Below are positions 1 to 9,418 of a DNA stretch of 64,000 bases, piece after piece (positions within the stretch are counted from its first letter, which is position 1; every line of letters begins with the position of its first letter). Both the position numbers and the translations under genes were made by a program. The stretch lies in the NCBI GenBank assembly GCA_002600635.1, contig CP021372.1, positions 327,001 through 391,000 on the forward strand, given 5' to 3'. Origin of the DNA: Rhizobium sp. ACO-34A (GTDB lineage Bacteria > Pseudomonadota > Alphaproteobacteria > Rhizobiales > Rhizobiaceae). A model generated the notes under the pieces. It was not told the DNA's origin. It saw nothing but the letters and a program-made list of their open reading frames with translations, and ran no database searches.

Positions 1-1962
1 CTTAATACGCTCAAGGTCGGTGATCGAGGTCCAACGCTGATAGAGGATTTCCATTTCCGTGAGAAGATCTTTCACTTCGATCATGAACGTATTCCCGAAC
101 GCGTGGTTCATGCACGGGGCTACGGCGCGCATGGCTATTTCGAGACGACAAAGTCCCTCAGCGAATATACGCGCGCAGACATTTTCCAACGGGTTGGCGA
201 GAAGACGCCAGTCTTCGTCCGTTTTTCCACGGTCGCCGGATCGAAGGGTTCGTTCGACCTTGCCCGCGACGTGCGCGGCTTTGCCGTCAAGATATACACC
301 AAGGAAGGCAACTGGGATCTCGTCGGCAATAATATTCCCGTCTTCTTCATCCAGGATGCGATCCGGTTTCCCGATATGGTCCATGCCGTCAAGGAGGAGC
401 CGGACCGGGCTTTCCCACAGGCCCAGTCAGCCCATGACAATTTCTGGGACTTCATCAGCCTGACACCTGAATCCATGCACATGATCATGTGGGTCATGTC
501 GGATCGCGCAATTCCGCGCTCCTTCCGCTTCATGGAAGGTTTTGGCGTTCATACGTTCCGCCTCGTGAACGACAAGGACGAGTCGACTTTCGTCAAATTC
601 ATCTGGAAGCCGAAGCTCGGTCTCCAATCGGTTGTCTGGAACGAGGCGGTCAAGATCAACGGTGCGGATCCAGACTTCCATCGGCGCGATCTGTGGACCG
701 CCATCCAAGCCGGGGACTTCCCGGAATGGGAACTGTGCGTGCAGCTCTTCGATCAGAACTTCGCCGACAGTTTTGATTTCGATGTGCTCGACCCGACGAA
801 GCTGATTCCGGAAGAAGTCATCAAGCCAATCCCGGTCGGACGGCTGGTGCTGGATCGTATGCCGGACAATTTCTTCGCCGAGACCGAGCAGGTCGCATTC
901 ATGACGCAGAACGTGCCGCCCGGCATCGACTTTTCGAACGATCCACTGCTTCAGGGGCGTAATTTCTCCTATCTCGACACGCAGTTGAAGCGGTTGGGCA
1001 GCCCCAACTTCACGCATATTCCGATCAATGCGCCAAAGTGTCCGTTCCATCATTTCCAGCAGGACGGGCATATGGCCATGCGCAACCCCGTCGGGCGGGC
1101 AAACTACCAGCCCAACTCCTGGGACGAAGGGCCGAGGCCTGATCCCAGGCGCGGGTTCCGGTCGTTTGCAGCACAGGAAGACGGGCAGAAAGATCGCCTT
1201 AGGCCGGAGAGCTTCGCCGACCATTACAGTCAAGCGCGGCAATTCTATCTGAGCCAGACTGCTGTGGAGCAGAAGCATATCGCCATGGCGCTGACCTTCG
1301 AACTGTCGAAGGTGGAAACGCCTGTGATCCGCGAGCGTGTTGTATCCCACCTGCTCAACATCGACATGAGCCTTGCCGAAACGGTCGCCGACAAGCTCGG
1401 CATTCGCAAGATGCCGAAGGCCGCGGATACGGCTGTTCCAGTGCGCGATGATCTGTCGCCATCTCCGGCGCTGAGCATCATCGGGAACTGTCCGGACAGT
1501 TTCAAGGGCCGCAAGATCGGCGTCCTGGTCGGCAATGGTTCAGATGCCCAGATGCTCACCGGTATCCGGCAGGCCGCGGAAAAGGAAGGCGCAGTGGTGG
1601 AATTGGTCGCGCCAACGGTCGGAGGTTTCGAAACATCCAGCGGTAATTGGATGGAGGCCGACCATATGATTGACGGCGGTCCATCCGTATTGTTTGACGC
1701 GGTAGCCCTTGTGTTATCTGAAGAAACGGCCAACCGGCTTATCGGCGAGGCCACGGCGCGGGATTTCGTCGCTGATGCGTTCGCCCATTGCAAGTTCATC
1801 GGCTTTACAGCGGGCGCAATGCCGCTGCTGGCAAAGGCGGGCGTTGAAGTTGACATGGACGAGGGACTAATCCCGCTCGACAATGCAAAAGCAGCGTCCG
1901 ACTTCATCATCTCCTGTCGCAAGCTCCGGCTATGGGCGCGGGAAGATGCCGTCAAGCTCTAA
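1..1962 (+). CDS. katE: Large-subunit (clade 2, HPII-type) catalase, 5' end cut by window
   Basis: Haem catalase that dismutes hydrogen peroxide in the cytoplasm. The frame is open from base 1, so the start lies outside the window; a GTG at 103 lies inside the conserved core and is not the start. The active-site segment [11 protein letters not shown] (His at about residue 36 of the visible part) and the downstream catalase core are present. The C-terminal ~150 residues, from about residue 500 ([15 protein letters not shown]), form the flavodoxin/class I amidotransferase-like domain that separates large (clade 2) catalases from small ones. A hairpin follows the stop, and an FAD-binding protein gene lies 116 bp downstream on the same strand. 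Identification is firm; the N-terminal arm is not visible. Confidence 0.95.
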   Translation, partial: LNTLKVGDRGPTLIEDFHFREKIFHFDHERIPERVVHARGYGAHGYFETTKSLSEYTRADIFQRVGEKTPVFVRFSTVAGSKGSFDLARDVRGFAVKIYTKEGNWDLVGNNIPVFFIQDAIRFPDMVHAVKEEPDRAFPQAQSAHDNFWDFISLTPESMHMIMWVMSDRAIPRSFRFMEGFGVHTFRLVNDKDESTFVKFIWKPKLGLQSVVWNEAVKINGADPDFHRRDLWTAIQAGDFPEWELCVQLFDQNFADSFDFDVLDPTKLIPEEVIKPIPVGRLVLDRMPDNFFAETEQVAFMTQNVPPGIDFSNDPLLQGRNFSYLDTQLKRLGSPNFTHIPINAPKCPFHHFQQDGHMAMRNPVGRANYQPNSWDEGPRPDPRRGFRSFAAQEDGQKDRLRPESFADHYSQARQFYLSQTAVEQKHIAMALTFELSKVETPVIRERVVSHLLNIDMSLAETVADKLGIRKMPKAADTAVPVRDDLSPSPALSIIGNCPDSFKGRKIGVLVGNGSDAQMLTGIRQAAEKEGAVVELVAPTVGGFETSSGNWMEADHMIDGGPSVLFDAVALVLSEETANRLIGEATARDFVADAFAHCKFIGFTAGAMPLLAKAGVEVDMDEGLIPLDNAKAASDFIISCRKLRLWAREDAVKL

Positions 1963-2014
1963 CTTTACGACATACGACTGATGTGAAGAGACGTTTCGAA
2001 GAGTAAACTCAAAG

Positions 2015-2036
2015 CGGTCCGGCGTGAGCCGGGCCG
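2015..2036 (+). terminator. Probable terminator after the catalase gene
   Basis: CGGTCCGGC, a GTGA loop and GCCGGGCCG form a GC-rich stem with one mismatch, followed by TTTA. It lies about 50 bp after the catalase stop. The short T run makes it a weak intrinsic terminator. Confidence 0.5.
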
Positions 2037-2078
2037 TTTACCTTGTGTATTGGAATGTAGAAACATTGGTGATCGCCC

Positions 2079-3692
2079 ATGAGGAACATTGCTATCGTCG
2101 GTACCGGTCCTACCGGGATCTATACTTTCTTCTCGCTGCTCAAATTCGAAGAACCGATATCCATCTCGATCTATGAGAAGGAGGAGAGAGCTGGCGTAGG
2201 CATGCCTTATAATGACGATGAGAACAGCCGGATGATGCTGGCCAACATCGCCAGCATCGAGATTCCGCCGATTACCTCGACCTATCTCGACTGGCTGCGC
2301 GAGCAGGATGAGAAGCGTCTCGCTCGATATCGGGTCGACAAGGCAAATCTTCATGATCGGCAATTCCTGCCCCGCATCCTGCTGGGCGAATATTTCCGGG
2401 ATCAGTTTCTGGCTCTTGTAGAGGCAGCGCGTCGAAAAGGGTTTGAAGTCGAAGTGCACGAATCCTGCGAGGTCACGGATATCGAAGCCACCGCCGATGG
2501 TGTAAAGCTCTGGTCTGAGGGCAAGCTCGCTTCTAAACTCTTCGATCTCGTCGTCATTGCCACCGGACACGTCTGGCCCGACGACGACGAAGCAACGGGC
2601 AGTTATTTTCCCAGCCCCTGGTCTGGACTGATCGAAGCCAGGATACCGGCGTGCAAGGTGGGCATTATGGGAACATCGCTCAGCGCCATCGACGCAGCAA
2701 TGGCGGTCGTTGCCCAACATGGAAGCTTCATCGAGGAAGATAACGACAAACTACGCTTCGACCTTGACCCGGACAGTAAAGGTCTGGCGATAATGCTTAT
2801 GTCCCGTTCGGGCATCCTTCCAGAAGCGGATTTTTATTGCCCAATCCCGTATGAGCCCTTGCAGATTGCCACGGAGCAGGCGATCAACAGGGAGATCGAG
2901 AGCGGTGCCCGTGGCTTACTTGACAGGATATTTGCCCTGGTCGCGCGCGAAATTGAGGACGCCGATCCGGCCTGGAGCGAGCGTGTTTCGCTTTCGAAGC
3001 TCGACGCTGACAGCTTCGCTGATGCCTACTTTGCCGATAGGCAAAACCATGACGCGTTCCGCTGGGCAGAATACAATCTCAAAGAAGTCGAGCGCAACAA
3101 GCGGGAGAAGCATACCGTCCCCTGGCGCTATGCAATCCTTCGTCTGCACGAGGTCGTGCAGGAGATCATCCCGCATCTTAATGAAGAGGACCGCGAACGG
3201 TTCAATACCGGACTCTGCAAGGTCTTCGTCGATAACTATGCCGCAATCCCGTCGGAATCGATCCGCAGGCTACTGGCGCTGCGCAAGGCCGGCCGGATAA
3301 ACGTGCTCGAACTTGGGCACGATTACGGCATGGACGTAAGGGAGGATCACACCGTCATCACCATTTGCTCGAAAACGCGGGCATTCGATGTGTTCATCGA
3401 CGCTCGTGGCCAGAAGCCACTCAAGACGAAGGACCTGCCGTTCCCTTCCCTGCGCCGGCAACTCGTTTCCGTCGGAGAGGATATTCCCGATGTAAGCGAT
3501 GACTATACCCTGTTAGCCCCAGATATAGCCTGCGGCAAGATAGCATTCGGCGCGCTACCATATCTGATGCACGACCAGCCCTTCGTGCAGGGGATTACGG
3601 CGAGCGCTGATATCGGCAAAGCAATAGCTAGTGCCGTCCGAAACCTAACACACCGAACGCGCAGGCAACTTCCTTTTGTCGATTTTCATTGA
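2079..3692 (+). CDS. FAD/NAD(P)-binding protein
   Basis: A 537-residue protein opening with a Rossmann FAD-binding motif (IAIVGTGPTGIYTFFSLL, about residues 4-21), followed by an acidic strand end (SIYEKEE) as in FAD/NAD(P)-binding proteins of the PF13454 type. A second nucleotide-binding-like turn (KVGIMGTSLSAIDAAM) lies near residue 195. There is no signal peptide or membrane segment, so it is probably cytoplasmic. The substrate cannot be deduced; related proteins are annotated only as FAD/NAD(P)-binding or hydroxylase-like. It follows the catalase gene on the same strand after a likely terminator, which hints at a redox or stress role but does not prove co-transcription. No strong ribosome binding site is visible upstream of the ATG. 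Confidence 0.8.
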   Translation: MRNIAIVGTGPTGIYTFFSLLKFEEPISISIYEKEERAGVGMPYNDDENSRMMLANIASIEIPPITSTYLDWLREQDEKRLARYRVDKANLHDRQFLPRILLGEYFRDQFLALVEAARRKGFEVEVHESCEVTDIEATADGVKLWSEGKLASKLFDLVVIATGHVWPDDDEATGSYFPSPWSGLIEARIPACKVGIMGTSLSAIDAAMAVVAQHGSFIEEDNDKLRFDLDPDSKGLAIMLMSRSGILPEADFYCPIPYEPLQIATEQAINREIESGARGLLDRIFALVAREIEDADPAWSERVSLSKLDADSFADAYFADRQNHDAFRWAEYNLKEVERNKREKHTVPWRYAILRLHEVVQEIIPHLNEEDRERFNTGLCKVFVDNYAAIPSESIRRLLALRKAGRINVLELGHDYGMDVREDHTVITICSKTRAFDVFIDARGQKPLKTKDLPFPSLRRQLVSVGEDIPDVSDDYTLLAPDIACGKIAFGALPYLMHDQPFVQGITASADIGKAIASAVRNLTHRTRRQLPFVDFH

Positions 3693-3926
3693 TCTGGAAT
3701 ATGATTGGGATTCTGTTCGTCAGGCTGCATTGCCAGTCGCCGCTGCCGATCCAAGGCGTCAGCGTCTCGCGGGAGTGGGGCGTGGCGCGCCAGCACGGCG
3801 GAACGTCCGGTTTCTCGAAGATGATGAGTTTGCCGCTCGCCGCACGAGCACGCCTTCGAGCGAGTCCGGCCCAGCGTCGGAATTGATGGCCGATTCATAG
3901 ATGCGATCGATGATTTCGCCGTCCAT
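3690..3926 (-). pseudogene. Remnant of a LuxR-type regulator N-terminus
   Basis: The minus strand starts MDGEIIDRIYESAINSDAGP, which resembles the N-terminal sensor region of alphaproteobacterial LuxR-type regulators (usually with IYEAA and a W-P pair). After about 35 residues the similarity continues only in another frame (AASGKLIIFEKPDVPP), and the helix-turn-helix half is absent because the FAD-protein gene ends here. I read it as a frameshifted, 3'-truncated remnant. The call rests on pattern memory of the family, so it is tentative. The rest of the 3693-4163 gap holds no other convincing gene apart from the weak open frame listed next. Confidence 0.3.
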
Positions 3927-3961
3927 TTCGCCTGCCTTTCTGACCGTGCCCAGAAAAATCG

Positions 3962-4192
3962 TCAATTGGCAATATCCGCTTCACTGGGGCAATTGAAGAC
4001 CGGCAATAGCTTATCCAACAGTAGCAGCCGAATCCCGGCCTCAACACGAAGAGGATGGGCGTCATGCATTTCATTGAGTTTCCTCTCTTTTACCCATGCA
4101 CTCTTTCCAGCCACATTTCCTTCTTCTGACTGGAAATTCTTGATGACGCGCAGATGTTCGGACTTAGCGTTGTCCGTCTTCACCCTTGACAT
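3962..4192 (-). CDS. Possible small hypothetical protein
   Basis: An open frame of about 76 residues starting MSRVKTDNAK, rich in Lys and Glu with a hydrophobic C-terminal stretch (GIRLLLLDKLLPVF). Its amino-acid composition looks protein-like. It overlaps the 3' end of the DUF1185 gene by about 29 bp in another frame and would be the third gene of that minus-strand unit. I do not recognise a family, and no clear ribosome binding site stands in front. It may be spurious. Confidence 0.2.
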   Translation of the reverse strand: MSRVKTDNAKSEHLRVIKNFQSEEGNVAGKSAWVKERKLNEMHDAHPLRVEAGIRLLLLDKLLPVFNCPSEADIAN

Positions 4193-4745
4193 TTTCCCGA
4201 AGCAGCCCTCCAAGCCGTGAATTCAACCTGCCGCCTGTGCCCATCACCAGCGCGAACAGGATTTCGTCGGGGCGCGGCGCATCCTGCATGCCGATTTCGA
4301 TGCTGTTGAAGTGGCTGCGCACATAGGAGGCATGAATGTAGTGAACCGGGACCATGATACGATAACCGGCAACGGCAACGGCCTTGTTGGCTGGAACCAT
4401 CGCCTTGGGCTGACCAAGAACCGCGCGCATCGCCCAGCCCCCGGCCTCATGCCACACCGCACCATGTTCCATCTCACCGTTCAGGCCAACGATCGCCGCC
4501 TTGGAATAGACCTCGATCTTCTCCTTGCCGCCCAGGGTTTCGACAAGTTCGGTCGCCAGAGCATGACCCAGTTCGCGCAACTCCGCCATGAAGGGCATGA
4601 GATCAAGCTCATAGCGCCCCGCATACGGATTGGCGATAACGGCGCAGGCGGCCGCCATTTTCAGGGGCGTTTCGGGCGGCGGCCCAAGTTCACGATAAGT
4701 GGTTTCGACGGTGATGGAGCGTTTGCGTATATTGACGAGCGACAT
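4164..4745 (-). CDS. Amino acid synthesis family protein (DUF1185)
   Basis: A 193-residue protein that I recognise as the AA_synth/DUF1185 family (PF06684), whose biochemical function is not established. Typical segments are ACAVIANPYAGRY (about residues 33-45), the central GKAxIVGLNGExEHGAV-type stretch, and the C-terminal PRPDEILFALVMGTGGR. The length is normal for the family, and there is no signal peptide or membrane segment. It starts 23 bp after the stop of the upstream dehydrogenase gene on the same strand, so the two are probably one transcript. Family members are often found beside dehydrogenases and amino-acid or carboxylate transporters, as here. It probably acts in the same catabolic island, but its reaction cannot be named. 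Confidence 0.85.
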   Translation of the reverse strand: MSLVNIRKRSITVETTYRELGPPPETPLKMAAACAVIANPYAGRYELDLMPFMAELRELGHALATELVETLGGKEKIEVYSKAAIVGLNGEMEHGAVWHEAGGWAMRAVLGQPKAMVPANKAVAVAGYRIMVPVHYIHASYVRSHFNSIEIGMQDAPRPDEILFALVMGTGGRLNSRLGGLLRENVKGEDGQR

Positions 4746-4768
4746 GGTTTCCTCCCTGCGCTGATTGA

Positions 4769-5674
4769 TCAGTGTGGCTTGCGTTCACGTATGAAGCGGT
4801 GAATGGCAGTGTTGTCGCTCCCTGCGGGCAGGGTGGCGAGGGCTTCGGCCCAAAGCGATGCGCAGAGATCAAGCTGCGGCGCTTCCATTCCTGCGAGAGA
4901 TTGAAGGCCACTGGCTATAGCGAGATCCTTGGCCTGAAGCGCCAGGGCGAAACCACCCGCATAATGGCGCGGCAGAATGAAAGGCTTCAGCTTGGTTTCC
5001 GTCGCCACATTGCGACCGGATGAAGCGTTGAGAATGTCGGTGAAGAGTTCCGTATCCAGTTGCATTGCTTCTGCGATGGCAACCGCTTCGGAAGCGGCCA
5101 GCAAGCCTGCGGCGTAAACGTAATTGTTGAGAGCTTTCATGGCATGTGCTGCGCTCGGTTTACCCGCAGCGATAAGTTGACGGCCCATGCTGGACAGAAT
5201 GGGGCGAAACTCCTCGACGCACTCCTGATCGCCGCCGATCATGATCGACAATTCGCCCGTTCGCGCCTTCGCCGCCGCGCCCGAGACCGGAGCGTCGACA
5301 AGCCGGATGCCACGTTCGCTGAGAATGGGAATAAGCTTCAGTGTTTCGGCAGGATCGGAAGAACCCATGTCGATGATAGTACTGCCGCGCGCCAGAATGT
5401 GCGCCAGTCCCTGCGTCTCACCTTCGCCCAGAATGGCGGCATTCGTGATGCGGCTGTTCGGCAGCATGGTGATGACAACTGAGCATTGCTCGAAACAGCC
5501 GGGATCGTCAGCCTGAAACAGCGTATGATTGAAAGCCGGTTCCTGCCGCAGGATGTTGAACGGCTCGGACGACGTATCATAAGCGAAGATGCGGGAGTGC
5601 CCGCTGCGGGCGAGGTTGGAAAGCATTGGCAGGCCCATGACGCCAAGGCCAATGAACCCTATGGAATCCTTCAT
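4769..5674 (-). CDS. NAD(P)-dependent oxidoreductase, 3-hydroxyisobutyrate dehydrogenase family
   Basis: A 301-residue beta-hydroxyacid dehydrogenase. The N-terminal dinucleotide motif GFIGLGVMGLPM is followed by the substrate-binding signature DAPVSGAAAKARTGELSIMIGGD (about residues 125-147) and the catalytic Lys region with KALNNYVYAAGLLAASEA. Family enzymes oxidise 3-hydroxyisobutyrate, tartronate semialdehyde, threonate or similar beta-hydroxy acids with NAD(P)+; the exact substrate here is open. The gene precedes the DUF1185 gene by 23 bp and is divergent from a LysR gene, whose product is the obvious candidate regulator. A second, different member of this family lies at 12388-13296, so the island carries two such enzymes. 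Confidence 0.88.
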   Translation of the reverse strand: MKDSIGFIGLGVMGLPMLSNLARSGHSRIFAYDTSSEPFNILRQEPAFNHTLFQADDPGCFEQCSVVITMLPNSRITNAAILGEGETQGLAHILARGSTIIDMGSSDPAETLKLIPILSERGIRLVDAPVSGAAAKARTGELSIMIGGDQECVEEFRPILSSMGRQLIAAGKPSAAHAMKALNNYVYAAGLLAASEAVAIAEAMQLDTELFTDILNASSGRNVATETKLKPFILPRHYAGGFALALQAKDLAIASGLQSLAGMEAPQLDLCASLWAEALATLPAGSDNTAIHRFIRERKPH

Positions 5675-5737
5675 TTGCCGTTCCTTTTGATGCGTAAAAA
5701 CATATCGCCACTATAGGACTTGACCGGGCGGAACGCT

Positions 5738-5774
5738 TATGCCGATCTGATGGGATATATAACATTCAGGCATA
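5738..5774. promoter_or_regulatory. Inverted repeat in the divergent dehydrogenase/LysR promoter
   Basis: TATGCC at 5738-5743 and GGCATA at 5769-5774 form a perfect 6-bp inverted repeat separated by 25 bp of AT-rich DNA (including GGATATATAAC). It ends a few bases before the LysR start. Position and symmetry fit autoregulation by the LysR protein, but a 6-bp arm is weak evidence. Confidence 0.3.
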
Positions 5775-5778
5775 GGCT

Positions 5779-6702
5779 ATGCGATTCAAACTGAGACAGA
5801 TGGAAGTGTTCCGGGCCGTTATGCTGACCGGCTCCATGTCGGGCGCGGCCCGGCTGCTCAACATCACGCAGCCTGCGGTCAGCCGGGTGGTAGCCTATAC
5901 GGAGCAAAGCCTCGGCCTTGTGCTTTTCGAGCGGGCGGGAGGCAAACTCGTGCCGACAGCAGAGGCGCAGACCCTGGTGGCAGAAGTTGAAAAACTCTAC
6001 GAAGGCGCTCGTCAGGTTGATGAACTGGCAAGGGAATTAGCCAAAAAGCCCGGCGGAACCCTAACGATCGCGGCAAGCCCCAGCCTTGCCCTTGGCTTCA
6101 TTCCACCAGTCATCGCGCAATTCCTTCAGGCACACCCACAGGTGCATGTGCGCTACCATACGACACTGCTTGCGGACATGGCGAGGGAACTGATGGCGCG
6201 GCAGGCGAACCTGGCGATCTCCGTCTTTCCGGTAGAGGACCCCGCTGTAACCTGCGAACCGCTGACAACGGGTGAGATGATGTGCATCATGCCTGAAACG
6301 CATGGACTTGCCCGGCAAGACGCGGTGTCGCTTGCCGAAATAGGCGAGCATCCGCTTGTCATGTACGATCGCGCCATTCCTTTCGGCAGGTTGATCGGCC
6401 AGGCATTCGATGCTGTTTCAGTCACCCCGCGCACTGTTATGGAAATTCCCCGCGCCGAACTGGCGGTTGCCATGGTACGGGCCGGGATAGGCCTTTCTGT
6501 TATCGACGAATTCGCAGTTGCAGGCGGCCTGCCCGCCGGTCTGGTCGGCGTTCGCATCCGCGAGCCGATCCGCATGACGCTGTCGCTGCTTCAGCCGCGT
6601 TACGGACTTCCGCAGGGGCAAAATGCGCGCGCTTTCATTGCCATCCTCAAAGCGCGGCTGCGCATGAAGAGCAGCAGGCACTCATCTACCGGAAAGACCT
6701 AG
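5779..6702 (+). CDS. LysR family transcriptional regulator
   Basis: A 307-residue regulator with an N-terminal winged helix-turn-helix (LRQMEVFRAVMLTGSMSGAA, ITQPAVSRVV, about residues 5-50) and a C-terminal periplasmic-binding-like effector domain from about residue 90. The sequence style resembles OccR/NocR-like members that respond to small organic ligands. It is divergent from the dehydrogenase/DUF1185 unit and convergent with the IclR gene, with a 4-bp overlap of the 3' ends. By family behaviour it should bind the 5675-5778 intergenic region and control the divergent genes in response to a pathway metabolite. The ligand cannot be read from the sequence. Confidence 0.92.
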   Translation: MRFKLRQMEVFRAVMLTGSMSGAARLLNITQPAVSRVVAYTEQSLGLVLFERAGGKLVPTAEAQTLVAEVEKLYEGARQVDELARELAKKPGGTLTIAASPSLALGFIPPVIAQFLQAHPQVHVRYHTTLLADMARELMARQANLAISVFPVEDPAVTCEPLTTGEMMCIMPETHGLARQDAVSLAEIGEHPLVMYDRAIPFGRLIGQAFDAVSVTPRTVMEIPRAELAVAMVRAGIGLSVIDEFAVAGGLPAGLVGVRIREPIRMTLSLLQPRYGLPQGQNARAFIAILKARLRMKSSRHSSTGKT

Positions 6703-7493
6703 AATGCCGCGCTGCCACTCAACTTGACGGCCATGCGTGCGGCAACGTCGCGGGCCGGTTCAAGGAACCGGTCGCGGGCGTCCTTTTCCGAAATGGCGCT
6801 GCGCAGATAAATGATGTTCATGGCCCCGAATATGCGCTCCCCGTTGACGATGGGAACACCGAGGCTGAAGAACTTGGATTCGTAGAATGTGCGCGAGTAG
6901 CTTTCTTCCATCGTCGCATAACCCTGGGCGCGGATCGCCGCCAGCTTGGTTTCCAGCAGCGGTCTGTTGCGCGCCAGATCGTTCCAGGTGGCGGGATCGG
7001 CTGCGGCTTGCGCCAGATAGCTTTCGCGTTCAGTAACCGGGCAGAAAGCGAGATAGGCGAGACCCAGGCTGGTGACCAGAACCGGCGCACGAAACCCCGA
7101 GGCGCGCTTGAAGTGCAGCGGTTCGCTGCTTTGACGTGATGACTGCACGACGAGCATCGCGTCATGATCGAACAGCGCGACATCCGACGGCCAGCCGATC
7201 TGCTGGCGAAAAGCGGCAAGATCATCGGAAATGACGTCGATGACGATACGATGCCGGTCATAGCCCGTACCGAGCGAAAGGGTTTTGCCGGTGGGGCGAT
7301 AGACCGGCTGCTCCCTGTCACGCAGAATGTAACCCGCCGCAATCAACGTTTCGAGCATACGCACGACCGTTGCCTTGTCGATGCCGGTCAAGTGGTGGAT
7401 TTCGGCGACGTTGGCGCGTACGCCCAACCGGTTGACCGCCGCAAGCACTTCCAGCACCCGCAATGCGGCAATGACGGGTTTGTAAGATGCCAT
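6699..7493 (-). CDS. IclR family transcriptional regulator
   Basis: A 264-residue regulator. The N-terminal winged helix (ALRVLEVLAAV, then HLTGIDKATVVRMLETLIAAGYI, about residues 10-57) is followed by the IclR effector domain (PVYRPTGKTLSLGTGY to the C-terminus). It begins 35 bp after the last transporter permease gene on the same strand, with a GAAAGGAAA ribosome binding site, so it is probably the last gene of the Liv transporter operon. IclR proteins usually bind palindromes such as the TGAAATTCTATTTCA found at 12350 between this operon and the divergent catabolic operon. It is therefore the best candidate regulator of both units. Confidence 0.92.
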   Translation of the reverse strand: MASYKPVIAALRVLEVLAAVNRLGVRANVAEIHHLTGIDKATVVRMLETLIAAGYILRDREQPVYRPTGKTLSLGTGYDRHRIVIDVISDDLAAFRQQIGWPSDVALFDHDAMLVVQSSRQSSEPLHFKRASGFRAPVLVTSLGLAYLAFCPVTERESYLAQAAADPATWNDLARNRPLLETKLAAIRAQGYATMEESYSRTFYESKFFSLGVPIVNGERIFGAMNIIYLRSAISEKDARDRFLEPARDVAARMAVKLSGSAAF

Positions 7494-7527
7494 GCGACGG
7501 TTTCCTTTCGGGTAGACGGAGTGTCAC

Positions 7528-8544
7528 TCAGGTGCTTCGGCTTCTGAGGCGATACAACAAGGTTCCCAATATACCTTTCGGCATGTAAATGATGAAGAAT
7601 ACAAGCAGAAGCCCATAAATCACGCCATCGAGCGAAAGAGCACTCGTGCCGAGCATGGCATTTAGCCATTCCGACCCTTGTGTAAACAGCCTCAGCCCTT
7701 CCGAAAGCGCCTGGGTGAAGACGGCGCCTACGGTCGGTCCGAGCATTACCCCCATGCCACCCGCAACGACGCCGAAGACAATGCTGAGCGATACATTGAG
7801 GCCCGAGATCGTGTCAGGACCGACATACATCTGGTACTGAGCGAAAAGTGCGCCGCCCAGCGCGCTCAGAGCGGCCGAAATTGCCGTGATCTTCAGCTTC
7901 TCTCCAGTCACGTTGATACCGACGGCCGCGGCGGCATCCTCGTCTTCGCTAATGGCTTCGAGTGCGAAGCGGTCCATGCTCTCGTTGAGTTTTTTCCAAA
8001 CCCACACAGTACCGAGCCATAGCGTGAGGACAATGAAGTAGGCGACGACACGATTGGATTCGAATTGTACGGCGATCAGAGAGAGGCCTTCTCCATGGCG
8101 TTCAGGCTGGGTGCCGAGCGAGCCTCCGGTGTAGCCGCGAAGACCGACGATGCACAGACGAACGAACTCAACCATGGCAAGCGTCAGGAGCGCGAAATAG
8201 TGCCCCTTGATCTTCTGCGTGAAGCTTGGGTAGCCGATGAGCATGGCGAACAGCACCGCCAGCGCCACGGCAACCGGGATGCCGAGAAGGGGCGTCACGC
8301 CGAGCCAGTTCCACAGCATGACGGTGACGTAGGCGCCAATACCCGTGAAAGCGCCATGCCCAAGCGACGTGAGGCCGTGGCGACCCATGAGGGACCAGGC
8401 GGTATAGATCTGTGCCCAGAGCAGCATCTGAATGATGATATGCAGATAGTAGCGCGAGGATTCCGGAGCAACCGCCGTAAGAATGAAAGGCAGGATGCAC
8501 AGGACTGCAAGGCCGGCAAAGGCCGCGACATTTTTGTTCTGCAT
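7528..8544 (-). CDS. livM: Branched-chain amino acid-type ABC transporter permease (LivM family)
   Basis: A 338-residue polytopic inner-membrane permease with about nine hydrophobic segments. It has the LivM-type signatures GHGAFTGIGAYVTVML (after LTSLGHG), the GVNVTGEKLKITAISAAL-like cytoplasmic loop (here GINVTGEKLK) and the C-terminal GLLLVFFIIYMPKGILG. It pairs with the LivH-type permease five bases upstream to form the membrane channel of an importer. The cytoplasmic loop docks the two ATPases. Liv-family systems import amino acids but also aromatic and other small carboxylates; the adjacent acyl-CoA genes suggest a catabolic substrate rather than plain leucine. Confidence 0.92.
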   Translation of the reverse strand: MQNKNVAAFAGLAVLCILPFILTAVAPESSRYYLHIIIQMLLWAQIYTAWSLMGRHGLTSLGHGAFTGIGAYVTVMLWNWLGVTPLLGIPVAVALAVLFAMLIGYPSFTQKIKGHYFALLTLAMVEFVRLCIVGLRGYTGGSLGTQPERHGEGLSLIAVQFESNRVVAYFIVLTLWLGTVWVWKKLNESMDRFALEAISEDEDAAAAVGINVTGEKLKITAISAALSALGGALFAQYQMYVGPDTISGLNVSLSIVFGVVAGGMGVMLGPTVGAVFTQALSEGLRLFTQGSEWLNAMLGTSALSLDGVIYGLLLVFFIIYMPKGILGTLLYRLRSRST

Positions 8545-8548
8545 GGCG

Positions 8549-9418
8549 TTACCGCTTTCCCATGAGGCCCTGCGGGCGAATGAACATCATGACGATGAAG
8601 AAGAGGAACGCCACCGCATATCCCCATTCGATCGCAAAGCACGAGCCGCCGACGGCAATGAACTGCGAGATGATGATTGCGGCGATGAATCCGCCAACGA
8701 GGCTTCCAAGACCGCCGAGAACGCAAACCATGAAAACGAGCGGGCCAAATTGCAGGCCAATATACGGGTGAATGTCGAATTGCAGCGTCATCAGCGCAGC
8801 AGCCAGACCAGCAAGACCGCCGCCGATTGCGGAGGTGACGGCGTAGACCTTTCCGCTATCGACACCCATCAGCGGCATGACTTCACGATCCTGGCTGAGG
8901 GCGGTGATGGCCATGCCGATATAGGTACGGCGCAGGAAGAACATCAGCCCGGCCATGGCGACCACTGCGACCACGAAGGTGACGATGCGCGACCATGCGA
9001 AGTACATATCGAGAAAGGCAACGGATCCTAGCTGGATGCCCAGATTCCGATAATCGACGCCAAAAGCCATCGTTGCGGCAGCCTGGAGCAGCACCAGAAC
9101 CCCGCCTGTGGCGAGAAGCTGGTTGATTGGCGGAGAATGCAGAAGCGGCCGGATGACAAAGGTGTGGAGCACATATCCGGCAAGCGCAGTCAGAACGATG
9201 CCGCCGCCGTAGGCGAGCATCAGATCAACACCCAGGACCGAATGGGCGAAATAGATGGCGTACATTCCGACCATCACCACTTCCGCGTAGCAAATCCATA
9301 CCACGTCGATAACGCCGAAAATCAGATTGAGGCCAAGCGAAAGCAGTGCGAGGAGACCTGCGAGAAGCAGGCCGTTCAATACCGCTTCGAGAAAGAAGAT
9401 GTCAAAGGAACAGGTCAT
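8549..9418 (-). CDS. livH: Branched-chain amino acid-type ABC transporter permease (LivH family)
   Basis: A 289-residue permease with about eight membrane spans, starting with the typical FFLEAVLNGLLLAGLLALLSLGLNL-like first helix. The ALSQDREVMPLMGVDSGKVY loop (about residues 185-204) is the conserved ATPase-docking region of LivH proteins. Its start overlaps the stop of the LivF gene by 4 bp (ATGA), a strong sign of translational coupling. It is the partner permease of the LivM protein encoded immediately downstream. Confidence 0.92.
   Translation of the reverse strand: MTCSFDIFFLEAVLNGLLLAGLLALLSLGLNLIFGVIDVVWICYAEVVMVGMYAIYFAHSVLGVDLMLAYGGGIVLTALAGYVLHTFVIRPLLHSPPINQLLATGGVLVLLQAAATMAFGVDYRNLGIQLGSVAFLDMYFAWSRIVTFVVAVVAMAGLMFFLRRTYIGMAITALSQDREVMPLMGVDSGKVYAVTSAIGGGLAGLAAALMTLQFDIHPYIGLQFGPLVFMVCVLGGLGSLVGGFIAAIIISQFIAVGGSCFAIEWGYAVAFLFFIVMMFIRPQGLMGKR

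Noticed and set aside
427..1350. Long open frame on the minus strand inside the catalase gene
   Set aside because: It is the shadow of a GC-rich coding frame; the plus-strand catalase is certain.
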